A DNA stretch of 64,000 nucleotides from Clostridium punense (GCF_017874425.1 NZ_JAGGLL010000006.1:62001-126000); one strand, 5' to 3'. Shown: positions 42,373 to 51,838, counted from the first letter of the stretch. A program made the numbers and translations. The notes: generated from the letters alone by a model not told the origin.

Positions 42373-42861
42373 ATGATAGATTTAACTAAAGGCCTAAGTT
42401 TTAATGAGTACCTAGAAAAACAGCACCAAAAATACGGAGATGTTCAGGATAAAGCTTATGATGAAACTTCTCTTTCTGAAATTACAAAAGAGGAAGTAAA
42501 GAAATTAGAAAAACCAGTCCATGCTGCAGTTTTCACTGAAGGCTTCTGCCCTGATTGCATTGTTACTATACCTTTTATTCAAAGAATGGCTGAAGAAAAC
42601 CCAAATCTAAAGTTACATTTTATGCCTAGAACCGGCTTTGAAACCTTCCTTGAAGAAGCTGTTGGAGATGCTAGAATCCCAACTATTATAACTTTTGACG
42701 AAAACATGAATCCAAAAGGAGCTTATGTTGAGACTCCTAAGGGTTTAAGAGATAAAATGGTTGGATTAAGTGGAGATGATAAAAAAGCTTTAGTTGTTGA
42801 TTATAGAGCTGGTAAGTACAATAACTTAGTTGAGAAAGACCTTCTAGAAATAATTCTTTAG
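42373..42861 (+). CDS. Thioredoxin-like fold protein
   Basis: A 162-residue protein of a thioredoxin-like family (YtpP/Bacillus bdbA-like). It has one CxxC motif, GFCPDCIVTIPFIQ near residue 58, followed by helical and strand segments and a cis-Pro-like RIPTIITFD near 103. It has no signal peptide, so it is cytoplasmic. The first 50 residues form a helical extension (NEYLEKQHQKYGDVQDKAYDE). The start at 42373 has GGAGGAC six bases upstream; the six-residue longer frame from 42355 overlaps that site and is rejected. Redox partner and target are unknown. Confidence 0.78.
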   Translation: MIDLTKGLSFNEYLEKQHQKYGDVQDKAYDETSLSEITKEEVKKLEKPVHAAVFTEGFCPDCIVTIPFIQRMAEENPNLKLHFMPRTGFETFLEEAVGDARIPTIITFDENMNPKGAYVETPKGLRDKMVGLSGDDKKALVVDYRAGKYNNLVEKDLLEIIL

Positions 42862-43015
42862 TTATTGCTTCAAGGCTTATTTATACTAAGCTAAAGATAA
42901 AGCTTACTTTCTCACTCTTAATGGACTAAATAAGTACAGTTTAATTCATATTTTTGCTATACCTAGTAATCATTTAGAACATTAATTTGTCACTAATAAT
43001 TAATATAAGACATAA

Positions 43016-43053
43016 AAATTCCGTTAAAATGCACTCTGCTATTAACGGAATTT
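43016..43053. terminator. Bidirectional terminator, thioredoxin-like / malic enzyme
   Basis: AAATTCCGTTAA pairs with TTAACGGAATTT, with T-tracts outward on both strands, between convergent genes. Confidence 0.82.
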
Positions 43054-43118
43054 TTTATTAGTATTTATTATTAAATATTACGTTTGCGCCATTAATGATT
43101 TTGTGTCTAGGTAATAAT

Positions 43119-44300
43119 TTATATTCTAGCAACTCCAATTTCTCTTGCTATACGCATAACTTCTTTTGCAACTTCATCTGCAACCCTTTTATCTAGCGCA
43201 TTTGGAATTATATACTCTTCATTTAATTCTTCTCTAGTAATTAAATTAGCAATAGCTCTAGCAGCAGCTAATTTCATTTCTTCGTTTATTTCTTTAGATC
43301 TTACTGCTAATGCTCCTTTAAATATTCCTGGGAATACTAACACATTATTTATTTGATTTGCAAAATCTGATCTGCCTGTAGCTATTACTCTAGCTCCACC
43401 TCTTTTAGCTTCTTCTGGCATTATCTCTGGAGTTGGATTTGCCATAGCAAAGATTATTGCATCTTTATTCATGTTTTTTACATCCTCTGAAGTTAAAACT
43501 CCTGGTGCAGACACTCCGATAAATACATCTGCTCCCTTTATAACCTGAGATAAGCTGCCACTTTCCATACTACTATTAGTATCAACGGCAATTTCTTGTT
43601 GAGCTGGATTTAACGCTTCAGCCCCTTTATAAATTGCTCCTTGTCTATCACACATTATAATATTCTTAGCTCCAGCATTTAAAAGTAGTTTACAAACAGC
43701 AATACCTGCTGAACCAGCTCCGTTTATAATGATTTTCACTTTCTCTAAGCTCTTATTTACAACCTTAAGTGCATTATATAATCCTGCTAATACTACCACT
43801 GCTGTTCCATGTTGATCATCGTGGAAAACAGGTATATTTAGTTCTTCCTTTAATCTTTTCTCTATGTAGAAACATTCTGGAGCTTTAATGTCCTCTAAGT
43901 TTATTCCTCCAAATACAGGTGCCATTAGTTTTACTGTTTTAATTATTTCTTCTGGGTCTTCTGTATCTAAGCAAATTGGGAAGGCATCTACCCCTCCAAA
44001 CTCCTTAAATAAAAGTGCCTTTCCTTCCATTACTGGTATTCCAGCCTCAGCACCTATATTTCCAAGTCCTAGTACTGCTGTACCATTAGAAACTATGGCT
44101 ACAGTATTTCCTTTAATAGTATAGTCGTAAACCTTGTCCTTATCCTTTGCAATTTCAACACAAGGCTCTGCAACTCCAGGAGTATAAGCGACGGAAAGAT
44201 CCTCTCTAGTTTCAATCTTAATTTTTCCTACAACTTCAAGTTTTCCCTTTTTCTCTTTATGCATTTTTAATGCTTTATCACCATATGACATAGTTAACAC
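43119..44300 (-). CDS. NAD-dependent malic enzyme
   Basis: Malate dehydrogenase (oxaloacetate-decarboxylating), 393 aa, the short bacterial form without a phosphotransacetylase domain. It converts malate to pyruvate and CO2 with reduction of NAD(P)+. SVAYTPGVAEPC near residue 36, NGTAVLGLGNIGAEAGIPVMEGKA near 72 (quoted in parts: AVLGLGNIGAEAGIPV), the FHDDQHGTA metal site near 159, and GAGSAGIAV near 194 for the NAD Rossmann fold are clear. NANP-type FAMANPTPEI lies near 285. It is 26 bp downstream of nth and probably co-transcribed with it. Confidence 0.94.
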   Translation of the reverse strand: MLTMSYGDKALKMHKEKKGKLEVVGKIKIETREDLSVAYTPGVAEPCVEIAKDKDKVYDYTIKGNTVAIVSNGTAVLGLGNIGAEAGIPVMEGKALLFKEFGGVDAFPICLDTEDPEEIIKTVKLMAPVFGGINLEDIKAPECFYIEKRLKEELNIPVFHDDQHGTAVVVLAGLYNALKVVNKSLEKVKIIINGAGSAGIAVCKLLLNAGAKNIIMCDRQGAIYKGAEALNPAQQEIAVDTNSSMESGSLSQVIKGADVFIGVSAPGVLTSEDVKNMNKDAIIFAMANPTPEIMPEEAKRGGARVIATGRSDFANQINNVLVFPGIFKGALAVRSKEINEEMKLAAARAIANLITREELNEEYIIPNALDKRVADEVAKEVMRIAREIGVARI

Positions 44301-44326
44301 CTTCCTAAAATAAATCTATTGAAATT

Positions 44327-44959
44327 TTATTGTTTCCCATTAAAATACTCACAGTGAGGAGCTAGCGGGCAAATATCACACTTTGGTTTTCTTGCATTAC
44401 AAATCTTTCTTCCATGCCAAATAATATAATGATGGGCATCACTCCACATACTCTTTGGTATATTTTTCATAAGCTTTTCTTCTACTTCTTCTACATTTTT
44501 CCCCTTAGCAAGACCAATTCTATTTGAAAGCCTGAATACATGGGTATCCACCGCAATAGCAGGTACTCCAAAAGCATTAGAAAGCACTACATTAGCAGTT
44601 TTTCTTCCTACTCCCGGAAGTTCTATAAGTTCTTCCATAGTTTGCGGAACCTGCCCATTATGTTTTTCCATAATCCCTCTGCAAGCACCTAAAATATTTT
44701 TACTTTTATTTTTATAAAAACCGCAACTCCTTATTTTTTCACCTAATTCTTCTTCTGACAAAGTTAAAAAAGCCTCTGGAGTATTGTACTCTTTATATAA
44801 CTCTTTAGTCACCATATTAACTCTCTCGTCAGTGCACTGAGCAGATAAGATTGTAGATATTAAAAGTTCAAAGGGACTATTAAAGTCTAAGCCGCACTTT
44901 GCTCCTTTATAGGTTTCTTCTAATATGTTTAAAATTTCTTTTCTTTTTTCCTTATTCAT
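44327..44959 (-). CDS. nth: Endonuclease III
   Basis: DNA glycosylase/AP lyase (210 aa) that removes oxidised pyrimidines. The helix-hairpin-helix LPGVGRKTANVV lies near residue 112, containing catalytic Lys119-equivalent; VDTHVFRLSNRIGLA near 137 has the catalytic Asp. The C-terminal 4Fe-4S cluster cysteines fit C-x6-C-x2-C-x5-C as CNARKPKCDICPLAPHC near 185. Full length. It heads a two-gene transcript with the malic enzyme. A 70-bp palindromic MITE derivative lies 31 bp upstream of its start. Confidence 0.96.
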   Translation of the reverse strand: MNKEKRKEILNILEETYKGAKCGLDFNSPFELLISTILSAQCTDERVNMVTKELYKEYNTPEAFLTLSEEELGEKIRSCGFYKNKSKNILGACRGIMEKHNGQVPQTMEELIELPGVGRKTANVVLSNAFGVPAIAVDTHVFRLSNRIGLAKGKNVEEVEEKLMKNIPKSMWSDAHHYIIWHGRKICNARKPKCDICPLAPHCEYFNGKQ

Positions 44960-44989
44960 AAAATCACCTCATATCCAACACTTGTAATA

Positions 44990-45059
44990 AGGTATTTGAA
45001 AATAAATAAAAACTAAAATAATCAACTGTACTTACTTATTTACTTTTTTGAAAATGCCT
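44990..45059. repeat. Short 70-bp palindromic derivative of the MITE family
   Basis: AGGTATTTGAAAATAAATAA opens it and an inverted copy ending TTGAAAATGCCT closes it; the central 100-bp core of the full element is absent. It lies in the promoter/leader region of nth. Confidence 0.65.
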
Positions 45060-45247
45060 AACTACATGGAAGGGTATCTTCTTTATTATTATAACAAAAG
45101 TAAAACTTAATTATAGACCTTAAGGAGGAAAATTTATTACTTGTTAACTTCTTATTTTCTTTTTAGTTAGTGGGCAAGTTCAATTTGTTTAAGGGCTTTA
45201 GAAGGAAACTTAATTACCTCTAAAGAGAATTTGAAAATTACCCTTCG

Positions 45248-45283
45248 AAAATGTTGTAAAAGTGATTCTAATCACAACATTTT
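45248..45283 (+). other. Hairpin and possible promoter upstream of the mcp gene
   Basis: AAAATGTT and AACATTTT enclose GTGATT/AATCAC. A TATAAT follows at 45297-45302. If this is the mcp promoter, the whole MITE copy 2 (45359-45553) lies in the mcp 5' untranslated region. The rest of the 45060-45358 gap has no ORF. Confidence 0.4.
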
Positions 45284-45358
45284 TGCAATTTTATGTTATA
45301 ATTTAATCATATTATTTTTTGTTGTAAAAACTTAATTTTCATTTTAAATTTGAAAATT

Positions 45359-45553
45359 AGGCATCTGAAAATAAATAACAAGTCCAAGATGTGAAGGATA
45401 TTTTGTGTTCACAAGCAAGCTTGTGCTCACAAGCAGGCTTGTGCAGACAAGAAAACAGGTTCCGCAGATAGTGGGGCTATCTAAGGGTTCTGTTGACGAA
45501 GTATATCACAAAATAGACGAGCAGATTGGCTTATTTATTTTTTGAAGATGCCT
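45359..45553. repeat. MITE-like long-hairpin repeat, copy 2
   Basis: A 195-bp copy, about 35 bp longer than the others. The extra segment at about 45408-45450 is an imperfect tandem of an 18-bp unit (CACAAGCAAGCTTGTGCT, then CACAAGCAGGCTTGTGCA), each unit itself palindromic (CACAAGC/GCTTGTG). Ends and core match the copies at 3731 and 59303. It stops 21 bp before the start codon of the chemoreceptor gene. Confidence 0.85.
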
Positions 45554-45574
45554 AAATTAAGGAGTAGATAAGCA

Positions 45575-46540
45575 ATGAATCTATTTAGTAAGAAAAAAAG
45601 TGAACCTACACAAGAAAAATCCGTAGAACTTGTTAATAACCCTACTACTACAGAAAACCCTAATATTAGCAATGATACCATTGAATTTTTAAAAGATATA
45701 AATAAGGATATAGAGAAAATCATTTCTCAGCACAATTCTGTTAATAGCGAACATGATGTTTTAGCGGAGTTAGCTTCAAAAATTGCAATGCAAATGAATA
45801 ATATATCCCATTTAGCCAGTGATACCAATGCTTCTACTGAGTTATTACATAAGCAAAGCAAGAGTCTTATTAATATGACTACCGAAAATGTTGACAAGTC
45901 TAAAGAAGGTAAGAAAACTATTGAGGATATTGTTAGTATTATTATGTCTTTAGATAGTGAGGCTAAAAATACTTATACTAGCATAAACAATCTTTGGGAG
46001 ATGATTCAGCAAATTTCCCAGGTAGCCCAAATAATTGATGGAATTGCTTCTCAAACTAATATGCTAGCCTTAAATGCAGCTATTGAAGCTGCTCGTGCAG
46101 GTGAAGGCGGCCGTGGCTTTGCAGTGGTCGCTGAAGAGGTTAGAAAATTAGCTGAAATGACTTCTCAAAGTACAGGTGATATTACAAGCCTTACTAATAA
46201 AATTCAAGCTGAAGCTAAAACTGCACTAAATAGTGCTAATAAAAATACTGAAGTTATTTCCAAGGGAGTTACTGCCTCTAAAAATGCCCTTATAAAAATC
46301 GATGATACTTTAGATTCCTTTGGTAAGGTGGAAAATCAGGTTAACGAAGTTATAAATATAATTTCTACTCAAAAATCTCATATAGAAAATATTTTAACTA
46401 AAATAAGTGATATAGATAGGATTTTAAGAGAAACAAATAGCCAAATTGACCATCATATTACTGAGGCTAATGTAGTTGATAGAAAGCTAGAGGAAAGTGT
46501 TTCTAGCATTGCTAAGTTTATTACTGCTAAGGACATTTAG
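45575..46540 (+). CDS. Soluble methyl-accepting chemotaxis protein
   Basis: Chemoreceptor signalling protein (321 aa) without a membrane segment. Residues 1-45 are a polar tail; a helical region precedes the MCP signalling domain, whose hairpin tip [20 protein letters not shown] lies near residue 155 and is followed by [21 protein letters not shown]. No ligand domain is recognised, so it may sense internal state or dock to another sensor. No che genes are nearby. The ribosome-binding site AAGGAG lies immediately after the end of MITE copy 2. Confidence 0.9.
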   Translation: MNLFSKKKSEPTQEKSVELVNNPTTTENPNISNDTIEFLKDINKDIEKIISQHNSVNSEHDVLAELASKIAMQMNNISHLASDTNASTELLHKQSKSLINMTTENVDKSKEGKKTIEDIVSIIMSLDSEAKNTYTSINNLWEMIQQISQVAQIIDGIASQTNMLALNAAIEAARAGEGGRGFAVVAEEVRKLAEMTSQSTGDITSLTNKIQAEAKTALNSANKNTEVISKGVTASKNALIKIDDTLDSFGKVENQVNEVINIISTQKSHIENILTKISDIDRILRETNSQIDHHITEANVVDRKLEESVSSIAKFITAKDI

Positions 46541-46728
46541 TTTCTTCCCTAACTTAGGATACTTCGCAACTGTAAAACCTGAAAATTATCTTAAGTAAAG
46601 TTATACTCTCTCTTAAATTATTAATGGATTTAAGCATCTATTTAATTTTAATTTAGAGACTAGCATTATGTTTTATACTATATTATGAGTTGAACAATCT
46701 ATGCACAATATGAGTCCTAGATAATGTG

Positions 46729-46776
46729 AAAGCCATGAATAATAAGAAATTAGTTTTCTTATTATTCATGGCTCTT
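46729..46776. terminator. AAAGCCATGA hairpin, copy C
   Basis: AAAGCCATGAATAATAAGAAA pairs with TTTCTTATTATTCATGGCT-type sequence (a 20-bp stem, quoted in part: CATGAATAATAAGAAA). In inverse orientation its flank (GAGTTGAACAATCTATGCAC) resembles that of copy A. It lies between the convergent mcp and livF genes. Confidence 0.7.
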
Positions 46777-46822
46777 ACAATATTAAATTAATGGATTTTT
46801 CTTTTCTAAATTTTTATAATTT

Positions 46823-47539
46823 TTACTTTGCTACACTCTCACCTAAATAAGCTTTCTTAATATCTTCGTTTTGTAAAAGAGATTTTCCACTTCCCTTAAT
46901 AGTAATTTTTCCTGTTTCTAATACATACCCTCTATCTGCTATTTTTAAAGCTACGTTTGCATTTTGCTCAATTAAAAGAATTGTAACTCCCTTTTCCCGA
47001 ATTTCTTTTATGATATTAAATATGTCTTTTACAATTAAAGGAGCTAATCCTAAAGATGGTTCATCCATCATTAGAAGTTTTGGATTAGACATTAAGGCCC
47101 TCCCCACAGCTAACATTTGTTGTTCTCCTCCCGACAAAGTTCCTGCTAGCTGCCAGCTCCTTTCCTTAAGTCTTGGGAAAAGACTATAAACCCACTGAAT
47201 ATCCTCTTCTATTTTCTTTGTATCCTTTCTAAAATAAGCACCTAGCTTTATATTCTCAAGTACAGTTAGGTTTGGAAAAACTCTCCTTCCCTCTGGAACT
47301 AAAGTTATGCCCTTAGTTACAATGTTCTGAGATTTTTGTCCTAAAATCTCTTGTCCCTCGTAGAATATGCTACCATTTTTAGACTTTACAAGTCCAACAA
47401 CAGCTCTAAGTAAAGTACTCTTCCCAGCTCCATTAGCTCCTACTAAAGTTACTATTTCCCCTTTTTTAACTTCAATATCAACTCCCTTTAAGGCCTCAAT
47501 TCCTCCATAGGATACAACTAAATCCTTTACTTTAAGCAT
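46823..47539 (-). CDS. livF: Branched-chain amino acid ABC transporter ATPase LivF
   Basis: ATPase (238 aa) of the Leu/Ile/Val import system. It starts MLKVKDLVVSYGGIEALKG. Walker A GANGAGKSTLL lies near residue 36, signature LSGGEQQMLAVGRAL near 135 and Walker B LLMMDEPSLGLAP near 156 (LivF-type SLGLAP). The ATG at 47539 lies inside the last codons of livG, with GGGGGTGAG upstream, so the two are translationally coupled; the two-codon longer frame from 47545 is not preferred. It is the last gene of livJHMGF. Confidence 0.95.
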   Translation of the reverse strand: MLKVKDLVVSYGGIEALKGVDIEVKKGEIVTLVGANGAGKSTLLRAVVGLVKSKNGSIFYEGQEILGQKSQNIVTKGITLVPEGRRVFPNLTVLENIKLGAYFRKDTKKIEEDIQWVYSLFPRLKERSWQLAGTLSGGEQQMLAVGRALMSNPKLLMMDEPSLGLAPLIVKDIFNIIKEIREKGVTILLIEQNANVALKIADRGYVLETGKITIKGSGKSLLQNEDIKKAYLGESVAK

Positions 47540-48302
47540 CCTCACTCACCCCCAAATATGCCTCTATAACTCTTTGGTTATTTTGAATTTCATAGGGAGT
47601 TCCTTTTGCAATTGTAACTCCATAATCAAGAACATAAATCCTATCTGATATGCCCATTACTACTTGCATGTGATGCTCTATCATAAATATTGTGAGGTTA
47701 AATTCATCTCTAATCACTCTAATAAATTCTGTCAATTCCTCTGTTTCCTTTGGATTCATTCCTGCAGCTGGTTCATCTAATAATAATAACTTTGGATTAG
47801 TAGCTAAAGCTCTAGCAATTTCTAATCTTCTTTGCTTGCCATAAGGTAAAGAAGAAGCCTTTTCATTGATTACATCTAATAGTCCTACCCTTTCAATTAG
47901 TGCTAAAGATTTTTCTCTTATACTTCTTTCCTCTCTTCTATATTTAGGCAACTTTAAAATCGCGCTAAAAAGTCCTGATTTTAGATGGAGATGATTAGCT
48001 ATAAGTACATTATCTAACACTGATAATTCTTTAAACAACCTTATATTTTGAAAAGTTCTTGCAATACCCTTTTGTGTAATTATATCTGGTCGATTACCAG
48101 TAATATCATTTCCTCCATAAATTACATTGCCTTTAGTTGGAGTATAAACTCCTGTTATCATATTAAAAGCTGTAGTTTTTCCTGCTCCATTAGGCCCAAT
48201 AAGCGCTACAATCTCTCCCTCATCTATACTAAGATTAAAATCATTAACTGCAGTTAACCCTCCAAACTGCATGGTTGCATTTTGTGTTTTCAATAGCTCC
48301 AT
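47532..48302 (-). CDS. livG: Branched-chain amino acid ABC transporter ATPase LivG
   Basis: Second ATPase (256 aa) of the Liv system, paired with LivF on the LivHM permease. GPNGAGKTTAFNMITG near residue 36 is Walker A; ARTFQNIRLF near 85 is the LivG-type Q-loop; LPYGKQRRLEIARAL near 155 the signature; LLLDEPAAGMNPKE near 178 Walker B. It overlaps livF by eight bases and lies two bases after livM. GGAGG precedes the ATG. Confidence 0.95.
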   Translation of the reverse strand: MELLKTQNATMQFGGLTAVNDFNLSIDEGEIVALIGPNGAGKTTAFNMITGVYTPTKGNVIYGGNDITGNRPDIITQKGIARTFQNIRLFKELSVLDNVLIANHLHLKSGLFSAILKLPKYRREERSIREKSLALIERVGLLDVINEKASSLPYGKQRRLEIARALATNPKLLLLDEPAAGMNPKETEELTEFIRVIRDEFNLTIFMIEHHMQVVMGISDRIYVLDYGVTIAKGTPYEIQNNQRVIEAYLGVSEDA

Positions 48303-48304
48303 AT

Positions 48305-49411
48305 TTATTTTCCTCCTTTAGCTGTAGTTTTTCTTTTGAGGAAATTAAGTTCTTTAAGATTTTTAAAGAATGCTATAAATTTATCCCAACTGAATTCCCT
48401 TGTTCCCATAACTCCATTTCTAAAGAACAACACAGCTATCATTAATAGTGCTGAAAACACAACCATTCTTAATCCAGCTATTCCTTTAAATTCTACAAAA
48501 CCTAAGTTAACACTTTCATCTAAAAATCTCAGTGCTTCCCCTGCTATGGTTATTACAAAGGCCGAAATAATTGTCCCTGTAACACTTCCCATTCCTCCAA
48601 GTACTATAATAAGAAGAATATTAAAGGTTAAAGTAAATCTAAACATTAGAGGGTCAATAGTTCCCATAAGATTTGCAAGGAGACCTCCCCCTATAGCTGC
48701 AAAGAAAGCCCCAAATACAAAAGCTAAAACTTTATGTTTAAATAAACTTATGCCCATACTCTCTGCTGCTATTTCATCCTCTTTTATAGCCTTAAGTGCT
48801 CTTCCATAACTACTATTTATTAATGATAAAATAACTACTATGGTTATTATGGCTACTCCAAAAGTCCACCAAAGATTAATAACTGGTGGTATTCCCTTTA
48901 ACCCTAAGGCTCCATTGGTAATAGATTGTGTATTAGTCAGTATAACTCTAATAATTTCTGCAAAACCTAAGGTTGCAATAGCTAAATAATCTCCCTTTAA
49001 TCTTAAAGCAGGTGCTCCTATAAGATAAGCTACTAAAGCAGACAGAAGCCCACCAATAATTAATGCAAATATAAAAGGCATATAAATACTATCTAAAGGC
49101 TTCATCATTGGGGCTAAAAAGAAGTTCTGAGTTTTAACGGCTATAGGCATAGACAAAATTGCAGTGGTATATGCTCCAATAGCTATAAATCCTGCATGTC
49201 CAAGAGAAAATAATCCTGTAAACCCATTTATAAGATTCATACTTAATGAAAGTACTACATAAATTGCACATAAATTTAATATTCTAGTTTTATAACTGTC
49301 TAGATTTCCATCTAAGAAATATAATAGTATTGCCAATACAATAAAAGATGCCACGGTTAATATATTATTTCTTTTTTTCATCCACATTAAAATACTATTT
49401 CTTTTTTCCAT
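48305..49411 (-). CDS. livM: Branched-chain amino acid ABC transporter permease LivM
   Basis: Membrane permease (368 aa) with nine to ten hydrophobic segments. LSLNLINGFTGLFSLGHAGFIAIGAYTTA-type sequence (quoted in part: GFTGLFSLGHAGF near residue 65) and RALKAIKEDEIAAESMGI near 210 (the EAA-like ATPase docking loop) identify LivM. A positively charged N-terminal extension precedes the first helix. It is three bases after livH, a tight operon. Confidence 0.94.
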   Translation of the reverse strand: MEKRNSILMWMKKRNNILTVASFIVLAILLYFLDGNLDSYKTRILNLCAIYVVLSLSMNLINGFTGLFSLGHAGFIAIGAYTTAILSMPIAVKTQNFFLAPMMKPLDSIYMPFIFALIIGGLLSALVAYLIGAPALRLKGDYLAIATLGFAEIIRVILTNTQSITNGALGLKGIPPVINLWWTFGVAIITIVVILSLINSSYGRALKAIKEDEIAAESMGISLFKHKVLAFVFGAFFAAIGGGLLANLMGTIDPLMFRFTLTFNILLIIVLGGMGSVTGTIISAFVITIAGEALRFLDESVNLGFVEFKGIAGLRMVVFSALLMIAVLFFRNGVMGTREFSWDKFIAFFKNLKELNFLKRKTTAKGGK

Positions 49412-49414
49412 GTA

Positions 49415-50320
49415 TTACACCTTCTCTGCTATTTTTTCGCCCATAATACCTGTAGGCTTGAATAGTAGGATTAATATGAGTAATATAAAGGCAAAGGCAT
49501 CTCTATAGCCTGAAAGACTTGGTAAAAATGCTACTAGCATGATCTCTCCAACCCCTAAGATAAAACCACCAAGCACTGCCCCCTTAATATCGCCTATTCC
49601 TCCAATAACCGCTGCTATAAAACATTTTAATCCTGGCATAATTCCCATAAGAGGCGCTATTTGAGGAAATTTTAATCCCCACATAATTCCTCCAACCGCC
49701 GCAAGAATAGAACCAAGTGCAAAGGTTAATGATATTATTTTATTAATATTTACCCCCATAAGTGAAGCTGTTTCGTGATCCTTGGATACTGCTCTCATAG
49801 CCATACCACTTTTAGTTTTATTAACTAGATAAAGCAACCCAAATAATAATAATAAAGTTACTATGGGAATTATAATAGTTAGTCTTTGAAGTGATACATT
49901 TCCAATTTGGATTACTTCTGTAAATAAATCTACCTGTGGGAACGCCTTTGGTACTCCTCCAAAAATTACTGTCCCTAAATTCTCAAGAAAGAAGGAAACA
50001 CCTATGGCTGAAATCAGAATAGATATCTTGGGAGCATTCCTTATAGGTCTATAGGCAGCAATTTCAATAACTATACCCAATAATCCTGTCATTATAATAG
50101 CTGCAATAAATGCTATATACCAAGGCATTGAAAAAAGAGAAACTCCATAAAAAGCAAAATATGCAGCTACCATAAATATATCTCCATGAGCAAAATTTAT
50201 TAGCCTTAGGATTCCATAAACCATGGTATATCCTATAGCAATAAGAGCATAGAGACTACCTAAAGATATCCCATTTAATAAATGCTGCATAAACATGTCA
50301 AAACTCATTGCTAAAACCAT
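49415..50320 (-). CDS. livH: Branched-chain amino acid ABC transporter permease LivH
   Basis: Partner permease (301 aa) of LivM with about eight hydrophobic segments. LNGISLGSLYALIAIGYTMVYGIL near residue 14 and INFAHGDIFMVAAY near 40 are family signatures; MAMRAVSKDHETASLMGVN near 180 is the ATPase docking loop. GGTGAG precedes the ATG at 50320. A hairpin at 50405-50432 lies between livJ and this gene and probably lowers expression of livHMGF relative to livJ. Confidence 0.94.
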   Translation of the reverse strand: MVLAMSFDMFMQHLLNGISLGSLYALIAIGYTMVYGILRLINFAHGDIFMVAAYFAFYGVSLFSMPWYIAFIAAIIMTGLLGIVIEIAAYRPIRNAPKISILISAIGVSFFLENLGTVIFGGVPKAFPQVDLFTEVIQIGNVSLQRLTIIIPIVTLLLLFGLLYLVNKTKSGMAMRAVSKDHETASLMGVNINKIISLTFALGSILAAVGGIMWGLKFPQIAPLMGIMPGLKCFIAAVIGGIGDIKGAVLGGFILGVGEIMLVAFLPSLSGYRDAFAFILLILILLFKPTGIMGEKIAEKV

Positions 50321-50404
50321 TTTCTCACCAACCTTACTATTTTAACTTTAATTTATTTAATATGAGTCCTGTATATTTAAACATGGTTTATATTATTTAA
50401 TAAA

Positions 50405-50432
50405 GAAGAACAAGTATCACTTGTTCTTCTAA
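50405..50432 (-). terminator. Hairpin between livJ and livH
   Basis: GAAGAACAAGT and ACTTGTTCTTC form an 11-bp stem with a TGATA-like loop; the minus strand continues with a short T-rich tail. Such partial terminators typically let the binding protein be made in excess. Confidence 0.7.
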
Positions 50433-50442
50433 CTATAACTTG

Positions 50443-51606
50443 TTATTTTACTCCATCAACCACATCTAAGAATGTAAACTTACCATCTTTAACATGCTTA
50501 ATCACTGCATTTTTGATTGCATTTCTATTTTCATCAAAGTTAACAACTCCAGCTGCTCCTTGGAAATCCTTTAGGTTGGCTAAAGTATCTCTTAGCTTAA
50601 CTGAGTCAGTACTTCCATTTTGCTCTAACGCCTTTATAAGAATCAAATAGGCATCATAACCTAGAGCTGTAACTGCTGCTGGCTCTTTATTGTATTCCTT
50701 CTTATATTCTGTTAAAAACTTTTCAGATTCTTTAGTGATAGGTTTTTCTGTTGCAAAGAAGGTAGAAAATACTGCTCCCTCTACTGCTTTTGAACCTATT
50801 TCTATGAACTGAGGTGTCTCCCAAGTATCACCGCCGATAATTGGACAAGTAATCCCAAGCTGTCTTGCTTGCTTAATTACTAATGCTGATTCTGTAAAGT
50901 TACCTGGGGCAAAGATAGCATCTGGATTTTTAGACTTAACATTTGTTAATTGTGCTGTAAAGTCTTGGTCTCCTGTGTTATAATTAGCCACCTCGATTAT
51001 TGCCTTATCATCTCCTGTAAGCTTCTTGAAAGAATCTGTAAAAAACTTAGCAAGTCCTATAGAATAATCACTTCCTACTTCTTGAACTATTGCAACCTTC
51101 TTAGCCTTTAACTTATTGTAAGCATAGTTTGCCATAACTGTTCCTTGGTATGGGTCTATAAAGCATACTCTAAAATAATATTCATTTCCTTGAGTAACTA
51201 AAGGATTAGTACATGATGTTCCAATGGTTGGAATTTTAGCCTTTTTAACTATATCTCCAGCTGCCATGGATAATGAACTTCCCCAGCTACCGACTATAGC
51301 TGTAACCTTTTCTTTCTCAACTAATTTTGCAGCTGCATTTGCTGCTTCTACCTTGTCTGACTTATTATCAACAACTACTAATTCTACTTTCTTGCCTAAA
51401 ACTTCTGGATAAAGCTTATTAGCTAGCTTTATTCCTTCTAATTCTAGGGCTCCTCCCCCAGCATTAGCACCTGTTAAAGGTTCAAAAACTCCAATTCTTA
51501 TAACATCAGAACCCGGTTTTCCACCTTCACTACTTTTTCCACAGCCAGCAAACACAGAGGTCATTAAAATTAATGAACTAAGTAAAAGTGCAATCTTTTT
51601 TTTCAT
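50443..51606 (-). CDS. livJ: Branched-chain amino acid binding lipoprotein
   Basis: Extracellular substrate-binding protein (387 aa) of the Liv importer. The signal peptide ends in lipobox VFAGC near residue 21, then a Ser/Gly linker. IRIGVFEPLTGANAGGG near 36, AAAKLVEKEKVTAIVGSWGSSLSMAAG near 95 (quoted in part) and GYDAYLILIKALEQ near 320 are typical of periplasmic-binding-protein type I. The frame opens at 51630, but AAGGGGG before the ATG at 51606 sets the start. Leu/Ile/Val specificity is inferred from family and operon; other amino acids are possible. Confidence 0.92.
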   Translation of the reverse strand: MKKKIALLLSSLILMTSVFAGCGKSSEGGKPGSDVIRIGVFEPLTGANAGGGALELEGIKLANKLYPEVLGKKVELVVVDNKSDKVEAANAAAKLVEKEKVTAIVGSWGSSLSMAAGDIVKKAKIPTIGTSCTNPLVTQGNEYYFRVCFIDPYQGTVMANYAYNKLKAKKVAIVQEVGSDYSIGLAKFFTDSFKKLTGDDKAIIEVANYNTGDQDFTAQLTNVKSKNPDAIFAPGNFTESALVIKQARQLGITCPIIGGDTWETPQFIEIGSKAVEGAVFSTFFATEKPITKESEKFLTEYKKEYNKEPAAVTALGYDAYLILIKALEQNGSTDSVKLRDTLANLKDFQGAAGVVNFDENRNAIKNAVIKHVKDGKFTFLDVVDGVK

Positions 51607-51838
51607 GATTTCCCCCTTAATTACTTTCAAAATTATACTAAATCAGCATATTCTGCTTTAATAATTGATTAGTATAGTTATATTTATTTTGAGGAAATCG
51701 AAAATATTCCATTTTTCGAGGAAGTTAATAATAATCTATGAACAACATTAATTTTATTCTATTAGACCTATACTAACTTTTACCTATCTTATTATAAAAT
51801 TTGTAACTTAATTATTAACAACCCCCTATGTTCTTCTT

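Noticed and set aside
45408-45450. CRISPR-like or tandem repeat array
   Set aside because: Only two adjoining 18-bp units, palindromic and without spacers, inside a MITE-like element.
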